Below are positions 26,394-35,885 of a stretch of 64,000 nt of DNA, piece after piece (the stretch's first letter is position 1; each line of letters begins with the position of its first letter). The notes below the pieces were generated by a model. That model worked only from the letters and a program-made list of their open reading frames with translations. It was not told the origin of the DNA and did no database searches. Source of the DNA: Planctomycetaceae bacterium. GTDB lineage: Bacteria; Planctomycetota; Planctomycetia; Pirellulales; Pirellulaceae. Made by a program: the position numbers and the translations under genes. Location: the NCBI GenBank assembly GCA_005778405.1, contig SXOA01000153.1, positions 1 through 64,000 on the forward strand. The letters are read 5' to 3'.

Positions 26394-26588
26394 CTATTTC
26401 TTCGCCTCTTCTTCGTCGGAGGCCTTATCTTGGGCCTTCTTCTGATGGGAGCGCGGAGGGCGGATTTCATCCCCAATATCCACACGGCACCAACAGAGGG
26501 GGCAAAAGTAGTAAATCTCGCCTTTGACCGGCTTCATAGGTTGCTGGCATTTGGGGCAAGTCGTTTCGTGGCTTAGGGTTCCGCTCAT
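26394..26588 (-). CDS. Small zinc-ribbon protein
   Basis: A 64-residue protein with two cysteine knuckles, CPKC and CPLCWC, about 17 residues apart, the pattern of a zinc ribbon. A charged C-terminal tail rich in Lys, Glu and Asp follows. There is no signal peptide. Such small ribbons are often nucleic-acid or protein binding; nothing more specific can be said. It stands alone between the propeller gene and lysA. Confidence 0.65.
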   Translation of the reverse strand: MSGTLSHETTCPKCQQPMKPVKGEIYYFCPLCWCRVDIGDEIRPPRSHQKKAQDKASDEEEAKK

Positions 26589-26869
26589 TTTGTGCTTTCA
26601 AGGAGTGTGCGCAAGAAAGATCCCTACTATTAAAGTCGCAATCGGCGCGCAAAACCGGACTTGGAATCCGAACATTTTTCTCAGAAAGCCGTCTTTTTGC
26701 GGAAGCTCGCTAGGGCGAGAATCCGGCAGATGCATCGGGACGAGGCTCGTAGTAGGTAGGGGACGCTTTTTCCGACTCCAAAACTTCCCTTCCGCGCCTT
26801 TGCGCCTGGACAAGATTGCGTTAAATGGAAGCTGACAATTCGAGGCTTCTTTCCTTCAATGCATTAACC

Positions 26870-28144
26870 ATGCCCGCAATCCCCACTTTTCCCACGCTTC
26901 GCCACGAAATTGCCGGAATCTCCGTCGGTGATCTGGCCCGTGCCTTCGGCACTCCCACCTATGTTTACGACGCCGCCAAAATTTTGGAGCGGGTGGAGGA
27001 TCTGCGACCGTTCGACGTCATTCGCTATGCTCAAAAGGCTTGCTCGAGTTTGGCAATTCTCGACCTGGTCCGCCGACAGGGGGTTGTGGTCGATGCCGTC
27101 AGCGCCGGAGAAATTCGGCGGGCACTTGCGGCTGGGTACAAGGCGGGGGGGCAGAATTCGGAAATCGTCTACACAGCGGACATTTTCGACCGCGAAGTGC
27201 TCGACCTGGTGATCCAACACAACATCCACGTCAACTGCGGCTCGCCGGACATGATCGATCAGCTTGGTGAGCGGGCACCCGGCCGCAACATCACGCTCCG
27301 CATCAATCCCGGTTTCGGCCACGGACATAGCCAGAAGACCAATACTGGGGGGGAGCAGTCCAAGCATGGCATCTGGCATGCGCAGCTCGACGATTGCCTG
27401 CGGCGGGCCGACCGCCACGGCCTGATGATCAGTGGCATCCACATGCACATCGGCAGCGGCACGGACCTGGAGCATCTCGCCCAGGTCTGCGGCTCGCTCG
27501 AAAAAACCGTCCTCGCCGTCGGCCGCAGCGTCACCAACATCAGTGCCGGCGGCGGGCTCCCGATTCCTTACAACGCCGGGCAAACCTACGTCGACCTGCC
27601 TGAATATTTCCGCCTCTGGGACGCCACTCGCAAGCGGCTGGAAGAGAAGCTCGGCCACAAGCTGACGCTAGAAATCGAGCCGGGCCGCTACCTCGTCGCG
27701 GAAAGCGGCTATCTGGTCAGCGAAATTCGGGCGATCAAGCAGATGGGGGACAACACCTTTTATCTGCTCGATGCGGGCTTCAATAACCTGGCTCGGCCAA
27801 TCCTCTACGGGGCTTATCACCCCATGTCCATCGTTCCCAAGGACGGGGCGAAAGAGCGGCCGACAAGCGACGTCGTCGTTGGCGGCCCCTTGTGCGAATC
27901 GGGCGACATCTTCACGCAGGAAGAAGGGGGCTTTGTCTGCAAGCGGACACTTCCCGTCGCCAGCATCGGCGAGTTTCTGGTGCTGGAACGGGCCGGCGCT
28001 TACGGCTTTGTGATGTCCTCCAACTACAACAGCAAGCCCCTCGCCGCCGAAGTCCTCATTCAGAACGGTAAAGCTGAGCTGATCCGCGAGCGGCAGAAGT
28101 TCGAGGATATCATCCGAGGGGAGAGGATTCCGAGTCCTCGTTAA
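26870..28144 (+). CDS. lysA: Diaminopimelate decarboxylase LysA
   Basis: A 424-residue protein from ATG 26870 (the ORF extends 15 codons further upstream). It is a fold-III PLP enzyme: the PLP lysine is Lys56 in RYAQKACSSLAIL, as in E. coli-type LysA. The phosphate-binding region is HMHIGSG (about 191-197), followed by SAGGGLPIPYN and EPGRYLVAESGYLV. The catalytic cysteine is in GGPLCESGDIF, and the C-terminal Tyr is in AGAYGFVMSSNYNS. It decarboxylates meso-diaminopimelate to lysine, the last step of lysine synthesis, in the cytoplasm. It is a single gene; no lysine riboswitch was recognised upstream. Confidence 0.95.
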   Translation: MPAIPTFPTLRHEIAGISVGDLARAFGTPTYVYDAAKILERVEDLRPFDVIRYAQKACSSLAILDLVRRQGVVVDAVSAGEIRRALAAGYKAGGQNSEIVYTADIFDREVLDLVIQHNIHVNCGSPDMIDQLGERAPGRNITLRINPGFGHGHSQKTNTGGEQSKHGIWHAQLDDCLRRADRHGLMISGIHMHIGSGTDLEHLAQVCGSLEKTVLAVGRSVTNISAGGGLPIPYNAGQTYVDLPEYFRLWDATRKRLEEKLGHKLTLEIEPGRYLVAESGYLVSEIRAIKQMGDNTFYLLDAGFNNLARPILYGAYHPMSIVPKDGAKERPTSDVVVGGPLCESGDIFTQEEGGFVCKRTLPVASIGEFLVLERAGAYGFVMSSNYNSKPLAAEVLIQNGKAELIRERQKFEDIIRGERIPSPR

Positions 28145-28346
28145 CGAAAATTGCCTCCTGGGCACTTCTCGATTTGGTGAATTGACGCTCACGCTATCAC
28201 GAGACTGCCGCTCAACCGGCAATTCCTGCCGTTCTCTCTTGACGAACGGCTACTCCCTTCCTATCGTCCACGCCCCTGGGTGAGCCCTGCGCGGATGGAT
28301 TCTGCGCGGAGCGACAGTAGCCGCCGCACGCCGTGTGCCGGCATCT

Positions 28347-28369
28347 GTCTGCTCACGGAGTGAGCGGAC
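28347..28369. repeat. Palindromic hairpin repeat upstream of the FlgI-like gene
   Basis: GTCTGCTCAC and GTGAGCGGAC form a 10-bp stem (one wobble) with a 3-base loop, about 25 bases before the next start codon. There is no T-run, so it looks more like a dispersed repeat than a terminator. Confidence 0.6.
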
Positions 28370-28393
28370 TACTTTAAATGGAGCGACATCGGC

Positions 28394-30166
28394 ATGAAGC
28401 CTGTCATCGAGATCAATCCGCGTTTGATGGGCCGCCGCGTCTTTCTCGGACTGGGCCTGGGAAGCCTGGCGGCACTGGCGGGTTGCAAATCCCCTCTCAT
28501 GCGCGGCCAAACTCCCGAGCAGGACGAGCTCAAAACAGCAGGAGAGGACGAGAAGGAAAAGCGGGATGTTGTGGGTAGTTACACCCGTCCCTTCGGCCTG
28601 AACAAAGTCAAACTGGAGGCGGTCGGCCTTGTCACCAACCTGGACAACACCGGTTCGGATCCCCCTCCCTCCGCCCAGCGGGACCTGCTGCTCAACGAGA
28701 TGACTTCGTACGCCGTCGAGAATCCCGAACAACTTCTCGCCAGCCCCACAACTTCGATGGTCATCGTCCGGGGCTATCTTCCCCCCGGCATCCGGCGGGG
28801 AGAACTGTTCGACGTCGAAGTCCGCGCTCCCAGCGGCTCCGACACCAAGAGTCTCCGTGGCGGTTGGCTGATGAAGGCCCAGCTCCGGCAGGTGGAAATC
28901 CTGGCTGGCTCGCTGCACACCGGCAATGTCGAAGGGATCGCTGATGGCGACGTCATCGACGACGCCATTTTTGAAGGAGAGCAGGATCCCATCACCAAGA
29001 ACCGTGGCGTCGTTATGGGTCGCGCGGTTGCCCAACGGGACCGCGACCTGGGCCTGGCCATCCGCACCGCCGACGCCAGCTTTCGGATCGTCAAAAAAGT
29101 GGAGCAGGTCATCAACGCCCGCTTCTTCACTGTCGATAACGGCACAAAAAAGGGAGTCGCCGAAGGGAAACGCAACACGTTTCTGGTGCTGGCGGTCCCC
29201 GCGAACTACCGGCAAAACATGGGGCACTATCTCCGCGTCGTTCGCAACATCGCGCTCAGCGAAACCCCTGTCCAGCGGCTGGAGCGCATCGCCGTGCTCG
29301 AGAAAAAGCTGCTCGAACCGACGACCACCAGCGCCGCCGCGATTTCGCTGGAGGCCATTGGCAAGGAAGCGATTCCCAGCCTGAAGCGCGGGCTCACCTC
29401 CAGCGACACCGAGGTCCGGTTCTGCTCCGCGGAAGCGCTGGCGTATTTTGATGAGCCCGATGCCGCCCCGGTGCTCGGACAAATCGCCAAGGACGAGCCG
29501 GCGTTCCGCTGGGCTGCCCTGGCCGGACTTTCGGCCATGCTCAACTCGGTCACGTCGCTGGCCGCACTGTCCGAACTACTCCACGTCAGCAGCGCCGAAA
29601 CAAAGTATGGCGCGTTCCGGGCCCTCCGATCTCGCACCACTAATGATCCGACCACGAAGGGGGAGTACCTGGCCGCGCCCGTCGCCAATCCCGAGCAGAC
29701 GCCGCGGGGGGGATTTCGCTACCACCTCGTCGCGAGCAACGGCGAGCCCCTGATTCACATCTCACGCAGCAAGCGGCCCGAAATCGTCCTCTTCGGCCAT
29801 GAGCAGCGGCTGCACCTTCCCGGCGAAAGCCAGTGGATCGAAGCTGGCCAGATTCTCATTAAGAGAGACGGCGGCAATCTCCGCGTCAGCCGATTTGGCA
29901 CCGGGGAAGATGGGGACAAGATCGAGGTCTGCTCCACCCTGGTCGACGAAGTGATTCGCTCGGTCGTGAGAGTCGGCGGCAACTATGCCGACGTCATCGC
30001 CGGCCTGCAAAACGCCCGCGAAAAAGGTCTGCTCGAAACCCGCCTCGCCGTGGAAGCGCTCCCCAAACCGACGCGGGAGTATGAACGGGATGAGGAAGAG
30101 AGCGTGGCTTCGCCGACAGATGAGAAGCCGGTCGAGCCGCAGCAAATTGCACCCGCCCAATCCTAA
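28394..30166 (+). CDS. Lipoprotein with FlgI-like (flagellar P-ring) domain and HEAT repeats
   Basis: A 590-residue protein with a twin-arginine-like and lipoprotein leader (MGRRVFLGLGLGSLAALAGC). The next about 300 residues contain GELFDVEVRAPSGSDTKSLRGGWLMKAQL, very similar to the FlgI pattern GD-x-IDV-x-V-x-S-x-GDAKSLRGG. HEAT-like repeats follow (AISLEAIGKEAIPSLKRGL, DTEVRFCSAEALAYFDEPDA), then a beta-rich C-terminus and a Pro/Glu tail. FlgI builds the periplasmic P ring of the flagellum. This fusion is longer than FlgI and lipid-anchored, and no flagellar genes are nearby, so I do not call it flgI. It precedes smc by 53 bases. Confidence 0.75.
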   Translation: MKPVIEINPRLMGRRVFLGLGLGSLAALAGCKSPLMRGQTPEQDELKTAGEDEKEKRDVVGSYTRPFGLNKVKLEAVGLVTNLDNTGSDPPPSAQRDLLLNEMTSYAVENPEQLLASPTTSMVIVRGYLPPGIRRGELFDVEVRAPSGSDTKSLRGGWLMKAQLRQVEILAGSLHTGNVEGIADGDVIDDAIFEGEQDPITKNRGVVMGRAVAQRDRDLGLAIRTADASFRIVKKVEQVINARFFTVDNGTKKGVAEGKRNTFLVLAVPANYRQNMGHYLRVVRNIALSETPVQRLERIAVLEKKLLEPTTTSAAAISLEAIGKEAIPSLKRGLTSSDTEVRFCSAEALAYFDEPDAAPVLGQIAKDEPAFRWAALAGLSAMLNSVTSLAALSELLHVSSAETKYGAFRALRSRTTNDPTTKGEYLAAPVANPEQTPRGGFRYHLVASNGEPLIHISRSKRPEIVLFGHEQRLHLPGESQWIEAGQILIKRDGGNLRVSRFGTGEDGDKIEVCSTLVDEVIRSVVRVGGNYADVIAGLQNAREKGLLETRLAVEALPKPTREYERDEEESVASPTDEKPVEPQQIAPAQS

Positions 30167-30219
30167 GGGATTCTTGATAAACTAAACCGGTCCCCTGCTT
30201 ACCGGTCGCAAGTCCCCCC

Positions 30220-33200
30220 ATGCTCAAAGCCCTCGAACTTTTCGGCTTCAAAAGTTTTGCCGATAAGACGCGCTTTGAGTTCCCCGCCGGTATCACGGTC
30301 GTGGTCGGCCCGAATGGCTCGGGCAAGTCGAACATCGTGGACGGCATCAAGTGGGTGTTAGGGGAACAGTCCGCCAAGAGCCTCCGCGGCAAGGAGATGG
30401 CGGACTGCATCTTCAAGGGCTCGGGCAACGCCGGCCGAAAGGCGATGAACGCGGCCGAGGCGACGGTCGTATTCGACAATGCCGACGGCCGCCTGCCGTT
30501 TGATGCTCCGGAAGTGCATGTTACGCGGCGAGTCTATCGCAGTGGCGAGGCGGAGTATCTCATCAACCGCCAGCCCGCTCGGCTCAAAGATATCAAGGAC
30601 ATGTTCCGCGGCACCGGAGTCGGGACCGATGCCTACAGCATCATCGAACAAGGCAAAGTCGATAAGCTGCTGCAAGCCTCCGCCAAGGACCGCCGGGCCA
30701 TTTTCGAGGAAGCCGCCGGCATCAGCCGCTTCAAAGCCAAAAAGGTCGAAGCCCAGCGTCGGCTGGAGCGGGTGGATCAGAACCTGCTGCGGCTGCGGGA
30801 CATTGTGGACGAGGTGGAAAGCCGCCTGAAGAGCGTTCGCAATCAGGCCGGCAAGGCCCGCCGCTATCGGGAGTACAGCGAGCGCCTGCAAGAGCTGCGG
30901 ACGCAGGTGGCTCTCAGCGACTGGCGAAAGCTCACGGCGAAGGTTACGGGCTATGAGCAAGAGATCGCTCAGTTCTCGGAGGAACATGCCTCAGCCGCCG
31001 CTCAGGCGGAATCGCTGGAAGCGCGCCTATTGGAACTCGAAACGGCCATCGTCGCCTGTGGAGAAGACATCCGCAGCAGCGAGAATCGGAGTGCTCGAAA
31101 CCGCGAGGCGATCACGCAGCGGGAGGCGATTATCGTTCAGCAGCGCGGACGCGCGAAGGAGCTGGAGGAAGAGTCGGCCATGCACCGCCGCAACGTCGCC
31201 GCCATGAGCGACAAAGCGGGCGACGTGAAACAGCGTCTCGCGCAGACGCAAAGCGAGATGTCGGCCGCTCGCGATGTGCATGACGAAATAGAAACCCGCC
31301 TGGCTGCACGAGAAACGGAGGTCTCCCATCTCTCTCAAAGATATGACGAACTGAAAAAGCAGGGAGATGCCCGCCGGCAGCAGCTGGCCAGCCGCTTGCA
31401 ATCCGCAGCCGTTTTGCAGAATCAAATCGAAGCGTTTCAAAAGCAACTTGTTGCTCAGGAATCCGCAGCCGCCACGCACCAGCAGCAGCTCACTTCGCTG
31501 GCCACCGCGCGGGAGAGCATCGCCGCCGAACTTCTCGCTTGTCAGCAGCGGGAGCTTACCTTGTCCACGCAGGCGAATGCCCGCCAAGGGGATTTGGAAA
31601 CCGCTCGGAAGGAACTTTCTAAGGCTCGAACTGTTCAAGCGGAGAGTCAACAAAAGCTCGCCGAGTTGCAGAATCGCCATCACCGCACGAGCGAGCGAGT
31701 CTCCATCCTGCAGGAACTCGAGGAGTCGCTGGAAGGGCTCGGGGTCGGCGTCAAGCAAATCGTGGCCCGCGCCAAAGCCGGCGGCAACGAAATGCTGGCT
31801 CTCATCCGCGGCGTGCTGGCGGATTTGCTCACCGTCCATGTCGATTACGCTCCCGCACTCGATATTGCTCTGGGAGAAGCCTCGCAGCTCGTCGTCGTCA
31901 GTGGTGGCTTGGCGGAGGTGCAGCAAGTGGCGGCTCTGGCAGGAGTGTTGCCGGGAAGAGTGACGTTTGTTGGAACGGATTCCGCCGCCACTCAACCACG
32001 AACACAACCGGAGTTACCGGAGGGCTTCGCGACTCAAGAAGGGATCGTTGGCCGGGCCGCGGACCTCGCCGACGCTCCGCAACAGGTTCAGCCGCTCGTC
32101 GAGAGGTATCTGGGCCGCACCTGGCTGGTGAGGACGCTGGCGGATGCGGTCCGCCTGCGCACCCAGCTTGTCCCAGACTCCAACCTGCGGTTTGTCGCGC
32201 TCACCGGCGAGTTGCTCGATGAACATGGCGCACTCTCCGTCGGGCCGAGAGCGTCGGCCACCAGCCTCATCTCCCGTCGCAGCGAACTTCGCTCCTGCCT
32301 CGCTCAACTGGAATCGCTCACCGAGCAAATCGTCGTCGGCCAGGAAGCCGGTGCCCAACTCGCGCAGCAGATTGTCGAGCAGGAAGCGGCTTTGCAACAA
32401 ACGCAAACGAGCGCCCAGGAACTGGCGAAGGCTCTGGCCGATGCCCGCTTGCAAACCCGCACCCAGGAAGAACGCCAGCAGCAGACGGCTCAGCAGGAAC
32501 AAGGTGCGCGAGGCTCGCTGGCGGAAATAAATTCGCGCCACGCAGCCTTGGCAAACGCCGTCACTCGCGGCAAAGCGGACCTCCTCAGCGGTCAAGCGTC
32601 GGCGGCAGCCCTCGGCGCGGAGTTGGCTGCGGAAGAAGCCGAGCTGAGTCGTATCGACGACCAGCGGAAAGAGTCTCAGCAGCAAGCCACAGTGGCAAAA
32701 ATCGAGCGGGCCAAGAGCGAGCAGCGGCTGGAAGGACTACGGGCGAGACTGTCGCAGTTTGAGGATGACCAGCGCGAACGGGAGCGGGCTGTCGAACAGG
32801 TCGCCGACCAACTCACGCAGTGCCAGCAGCGCCGCGAAACCTGCGACTATGCCGTGCTCGCCGCGAGCAGCGAACTGGCCGAGCTTTACATTCACAAGGA
32901 TACGTTTGCCCAAGAGCTCGCCGGCCTCTTTCAATCCCGCGATACATCAGCCACTCAGCGGAACCAGCAATCCGATTCCGCAACATCTCTCCGCAAGTCC
33001 ATCCGCAAGCTCGAAGAGAAGCAGCATCAACTGGAGCTGGCCGCCGGCCAGGTTCGCCACGAACGGCAGACGCTCGTCGACCGGCTCAAGGAAGACTACA
33101 GCATCGACCTGGAGGCAATGACCGCGGCCGCGACCGAGACCTCCGCCGAAGAGGAACAAGCCCGCACGGAAGTCGAAGCGGAAATCGAAGCCCTCCGCCG

Positions 33201-33894
33201 CAAGATCAACCAGATCGGCGCGGTCAACCTCGACGCCCTCGACGAGCTGGACGAGTTAGAAAGCCGCTTTGGCACCCTCTCTGCCCAGCACAAAGACCTC
33301 AGCGACGCCAAGCAGGCCCTCGAACGGATCATCCAAAAAATCAACGGCGACAGCCGGCGGTTGTTCGTGGAGACGCTGGAAGCGATCCGGGCGAACTTTC
33401 AAATCCTCTATCGCAAAGCCTTCGGCGGCGGCAAGGCGGACATCGTGCTGGAGGAAGGGGTCGATGTCCTCGACGCCGGCGTGGAGATCATCGCCACTCC
33501 CCCCGGCAAGCCGTCGTTCAACAACTCGCTTCTCTCCGGCGGCGAAAAGGCCCTCACCGCCGTCGCCCTGCTCCTCGCCATCTTCCAGTTCCGCCCCAGC
33601 CCGTTCTGCGTGCTGGACGAAGTCGACGCCCCCTTCGACGAAGCCAACATCGGCCGCTTCGTCGACGTCCTCAAGGAGTTCCTCGGCTGGACCAAATTCG
33701 TCATCGTCACGCACAGCAAAAAAACGATGACCGCCGCCACCACCCTCTACGGCGTTACCATGCAGGAAAGCGGCGTCAGCAAACGGGTCAGCGTCCGATT
33801 CGACGACGTCACCGACGACGGCCACATTAAACCCGAAGCCTTGGGCCGAGCCGGCGACGAAGCGGAGCCCGAGCAACAGCGGGGCGTGGCATAG
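30220..33894 (+). CDS. smc: Chromosome segregation protein SMC
   Basis: A 1224-residue protein of full SMC length. The N-terminal ATPase half has Walker A GPNGSGKS at 30-37 and a QGKVD element. The long coiled coil is rich in Glu, Gln, Arg and Ala. The hinge lies at about 510-680 (GVGVKQIVARAKAG, LADLLTVHVDYAPALDIALGE, VTFVGTDS). The C-terminal half has the signature LLSGGEKALTA near 1104-1112 and Walker B FCVLDEVDAPFDE near 1130-1140. It forms the SMC-ScpAB condensin ring that organises the chromosome. ScpA and ScpB are not in the window. Confidence 0.96.
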   Translation: MLKALELFGFKSFADKTRFEFPAGITVVVGPNGSGKSNIVDGIKWVLGEQSAKSLRGKEMADCIFKGSGNAGRKAMNAAEATVVFDNADGRLPFDAPEVHVTRRVYRSGEAEYLINRQPARLKDIKDMFRGTGVGTDAYSIIEQGKVDKLLQASAKDRRAIFEEAAGISRFKAKKVEAQRRLERVDQNLLRLRDIVDEVESRLKSVRNQAGKARRYREYSERLQELRTQVALSDWRKLTAKVTGYEQEIAQFSEEHASAAAQAESLEARLLELETAIVACGEDIRSSENRSARNREAITQREAIIVQQRGRAKELEEESAMHRRNVAAMSDKAGDVKQRLAQTQSEMSAARDVHDEIETRLAARETEVSHLSQRYDELKKQGDARRQQLASRLQSAAVLQNQIEAFQKQLVAQESAAATHQQQLTSLATARESIAAELLACQQRELTLSTQANARQGDLETARKELSKARTVQAESQQKLAELQNRHHRTSERVSILQELEESLEGLGVGVKQIVARAKAGGNEMLALIRGVLADLLTVHVDYAPALDIALGEASQLVVVSGGLAEVQQVAALAGVLPGRVTFVGTDSAATQPRTQPELPEGFATQEGIVGRAADLADAPQQVQPLVERYLGRTWLVRTLADAVRLRTQLVPDSNLRFVALTGELLDEHGALSVGPRASATSLISRRSELRSCLAQLESLTEQIVVGQEAGAQLAQQIVEQEAALQQTQTSAQELAKALADARLQTRTQEERQQQTAQQEQGARGSLAEINSRHAALANAVTRGKADLLSGQASAAALGAELAAEEAELSRIDDQRKESQQQATVAKIERAKSEQRLEGLRARLSQFEDDQRERERAVEQVADQLTQCQQRRETCDYAVLAASSELAELYIHKDTFAQELAGLFQSRDTSATQRNQQSDSATSLRKSIRKLEEKQHQLELAAGQVRHERQTLVDRLKEDYSIDLEAMTAAATETSAEEEQARTEVEAEIEALRRKINQIGAVNLDALDELDELESRFGTLSAQHKDLSDAKQALERIIQKINGDSRRLFVETLEAIRANFQILYRKAFGGGKADIVLEEGVDVLDAGVEIIATPPGKPSFNNSLLSGGEKALTAVALLLAIFQFRPSPFCVLDEVDAPFDEANIGRFVDVLKEFLGWTKFVIVTHSKKTMTAATTLYGVTMQESGVSKRVSVRFDDVTDDGHIKPEALGRAGDEAEPEQQRGVA

Positions 33895-34054
33895 TCGCCT
33901 TTCGCTCCGCGAAAGTAGCGGCTGGGGCAGTGTGATTCATCTGATTCGCGCTTCGTTTTCTCGATTTCACTCTCCGCAACTCCATTCATTGCAACATGTT
34001 GCGGTGATTCATCGCCCGAATCAAGCGAAAACCTGATTCACCCACTCGTATGAC

Positions 34055-34152
34055 GGCGAGCGGCCAGCATAAGCTGGCCGGTCACATGGCCCCGGCGAAA
34101 AACGGTTCTCCCGCCTGCAGACTCACCGGCCAGCTTACGCCGGCCGCTCGCC
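34055..34152. repeat. Inverted repeat, 28-base arms
   Basis: Arms 34055-34082 and 34125-34152 are complementary with two mismatches. The core reads AGCTGGCCGGT / ACCGGCCAGCT. A 42-base centre separates them. Confidence 0.75.
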
Positions 34153-34199
34153 AGAAATCCAAACAACCAGATTGTCAAACATCTCCGAGCCGGCTGCAC

Positions 34200-34271
34200 G
34201 GGGTCAGGAGGGGTTTCGCGGTAGCGATTTTCCATCCGCTTGCACCAGGACGCGAAACTCCTCCCGACCCC
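34200..34271. repeat. Inverted repeat of the GGGGTCGGGAG family, copy 1
   Basis: Arms 34200-34220 and 34251-34271 match with two mismatches over 21 bases. The arm consensus GGGGTC-x-GGAG...TTTCGC is shared with the unit at 34705-34774. Confidence 0.7.
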
Positions 34272-34704
34272 TTCCACCCCCGTGCGAGACCTTCTGCCCG
34301 GATATTCCATTCGTACGCACTTTCTATTGTCACAGTCAATACCTTGTCATCAAGATTTTCCAAGATTTATTAGAGCACTCCTCAGGTGCATTCGGGACCA
34401 GCAGAATCAATCAACGAAAGCGGGATGCCCCTGGGTTCATCCCAGGGGAGGTTCACCTTCATCCTAGATATCGAAAAACAGACTCCCAAAAATGCCCCCC
34501 GGATTTTCCGGGGGGAAAAGTCACCTAGGGCCTCCGTGATGCGCGGCCGCATGAGCGCGAAGTTGATTCCTCCCCCAGGATGAACCCGGCGGCATCCAGG
34601 GGAATCACCTTGGATGTTTCTAGGCAGAAGGTGAAGCTCCCCCGAGACAAGCTCGGAGGCATCTGGAGAGCGGGCAACGTGAGCAAGCCTGCTGAAGCAC
34701 ATCG

Positions 34705-34774
34705 GGGGTCGGGAGTCTTTCGCATCCTGGACGGTCCTCCGTCACCAGCTCAGCCGCGATAGACTCCCGACCCC
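34705..34774. repeat. Inverted repeat of the GGGGTCGGGAG family, copy 2
   Basis: Arms 34705-34723 (GGGGTCGGGAGTCTTTCGC) and 34756-34774 (GCGATAGACTCCCGACCCC) are nearly complementary. It is the same family as the unit about 430 bases upstream. Confidence 0.7.
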
Positions 34775-34812
34775 AGCTTGTCCGACTCACCTGTTCAGCG
34801 ATTGGTCATAAC

Positions 34813-35452
34813 TCAGGCAGTGCCTTGATGCTGGTAGACAACGATTGATCCCTCGGCGACGACGTAATCGCCGCCACGTAGATAGACCTCGAAGTACTGA
34901 CTGAGGTCGATGTGGCCATTGAGGATTGGCGAGAGAATCGCGTGCGCCAGCGAGTAGTTCATTACTATAAAGAGCCTCTGTGAGGGCATACAGTCGTGAA
35001 TCGTGGGCGCAATGGTCAATCACATAGGCGCTTTCGGCGAAGTAGATTGCGTGAAAATTAGAACTAGCCCTTGCGATTTCACGGAGGGAGGAGAAATTGT
35101 CCGTGAACGTGAATTTGTTCTGAGCGAGAAGTCGTTGAATGTTCTCGCGTTCCGATGCGGACTTCGAATCGAGAAGCTTGAGTTTTTGATGAAGGTCACA
35201 GCGAATCCAAGGAAGAAGTTCGCGATCGACAAGTGCATCACCGCAGATGCGAGCAAGATTGTCGTAGAGGGCGGGCGGAAATGAGTTTGTGAAACGACGC
35301 AGAAAGCTGTCCACTTTTGGGGTGAGGCCCCCGAGGAAAACGCCCATAAGAATCGTGGAGAAGTGATATTTATCAAATTCAGCCGACCCTTCACAAAATG
35401 CACACCAGTCCGCGAGTAGGGCTTCGTCGAGTTCTGGTTCGTAATCTGCCAC
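34813..35452 (-). pseudogene. Frameshifted gene of unknown function
   Basis: The reading frame from ATG 35452 has natural composition for about 165 residues (ELDEALLADWCAFCEGSAEFD to YALTEALYSNELLA). It then becomes arginine-rich and ends at 34787. From about 34970 downstream a different frame has normal protein character: YSLAHAILSPILNG, then IDLSQYFEVYLRGGDYVVAEGSIVV, with a stop at 34813. A single-base frameshift near 34950-34970 would join them into a protein of about 213 residues. The sequence cannot tell a real mutation from an assembly error. No family is recognised; the start contains an acidic helix and there is no signal peptide. It sits beside a repeat island and another gene remnant. 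Confidence 0.6.
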
Positions 35453-35510
35453 TTGCCCCTCCCGACGATGGACGCATCAAACGCGAAGCTCTCGAACGGG
35501 CAGTCGAATC

Positions 35511-35885
35511 TTAGCGAAACAGCAACTGCGAGAAATGATACAGATCACTCTTCCAGACCTGGAAGTCGTGCCGGCCGCCGGGGATGACGTTGTAGAGGTG
35601 GGGCACCTTCTTCTCGTCGAGCATCTTGTGGACGTTCTCGCTGATCCGGAACAGTCCGTCCTTGTCGCCACACGCGACGTAGAGCAGCCGCAGCTTCTTG
35701 GCGGCTTCCGCGTGGTCCTTGATGAGGTCGGCTGGGGGCCGGGTGTTTGGGGCGGAGAAGAATCTCCCCACCCAGGCGAACGTATCGAGGTTGGCCAGCC
35801 CGAAGTTGAGCGACTGCCCGCCCCCCATCGACAGCCCGGCCAGGGCGCGCGACTCGCGGTCGGCCTTCTCCGAATAGGCGTGCAA
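35511..35885 (-). pseudogene. N-terminally truncated esterase (alpha/beta hydrolase)
   Basis: The C-terminal half of a secreted carbohydrate-esterase / feruloyl-esterase-like protein. It starts at about ADRESRALAGLSMGGGQSLNFGL, which carries the nucleophile GLSMGG, and continues through LRLLYVACGDKDGL (Asp region) to the histidine in PGGRHDFQVWKSDLYHFSQLLF. Family members normally have about 150 more residues before this point, with a signal peptide; here the frame continues upstream only into unrelated sequence (to 35966). The missing part is not present in any frame before the next gene starts at 36167. It is probably a dead remnant. Confidence 0.7.

Larger units (their letters stand above)
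33895..34812. other. Repeat-dense intergenic island
   Basis: About 900 bases without a credible gene. Starting with CTTTCGCTCCGCGAAAG (33898-33914), it carries at least four palindromic units; the three longest are listed separately. In the middle (about 34420-34660), segments such as TTCATCCCAGGGGAGGTTCA recur in inverted orientation (TAGGCAGAAGGTGAAGCTCC at 34620-34639 and GGATGAACCCGGCGGCATCC at 34578-34597). ORFs here are translations of repeats. Confidence 0.65.

Noticed and set aside
34787-35452. A further selenoprotein or programmed frameshift in the broken gene
   Set aside because: The break is a frame change, not an in-frame UGA, and no slippery sequence with a following hairpin was seen.
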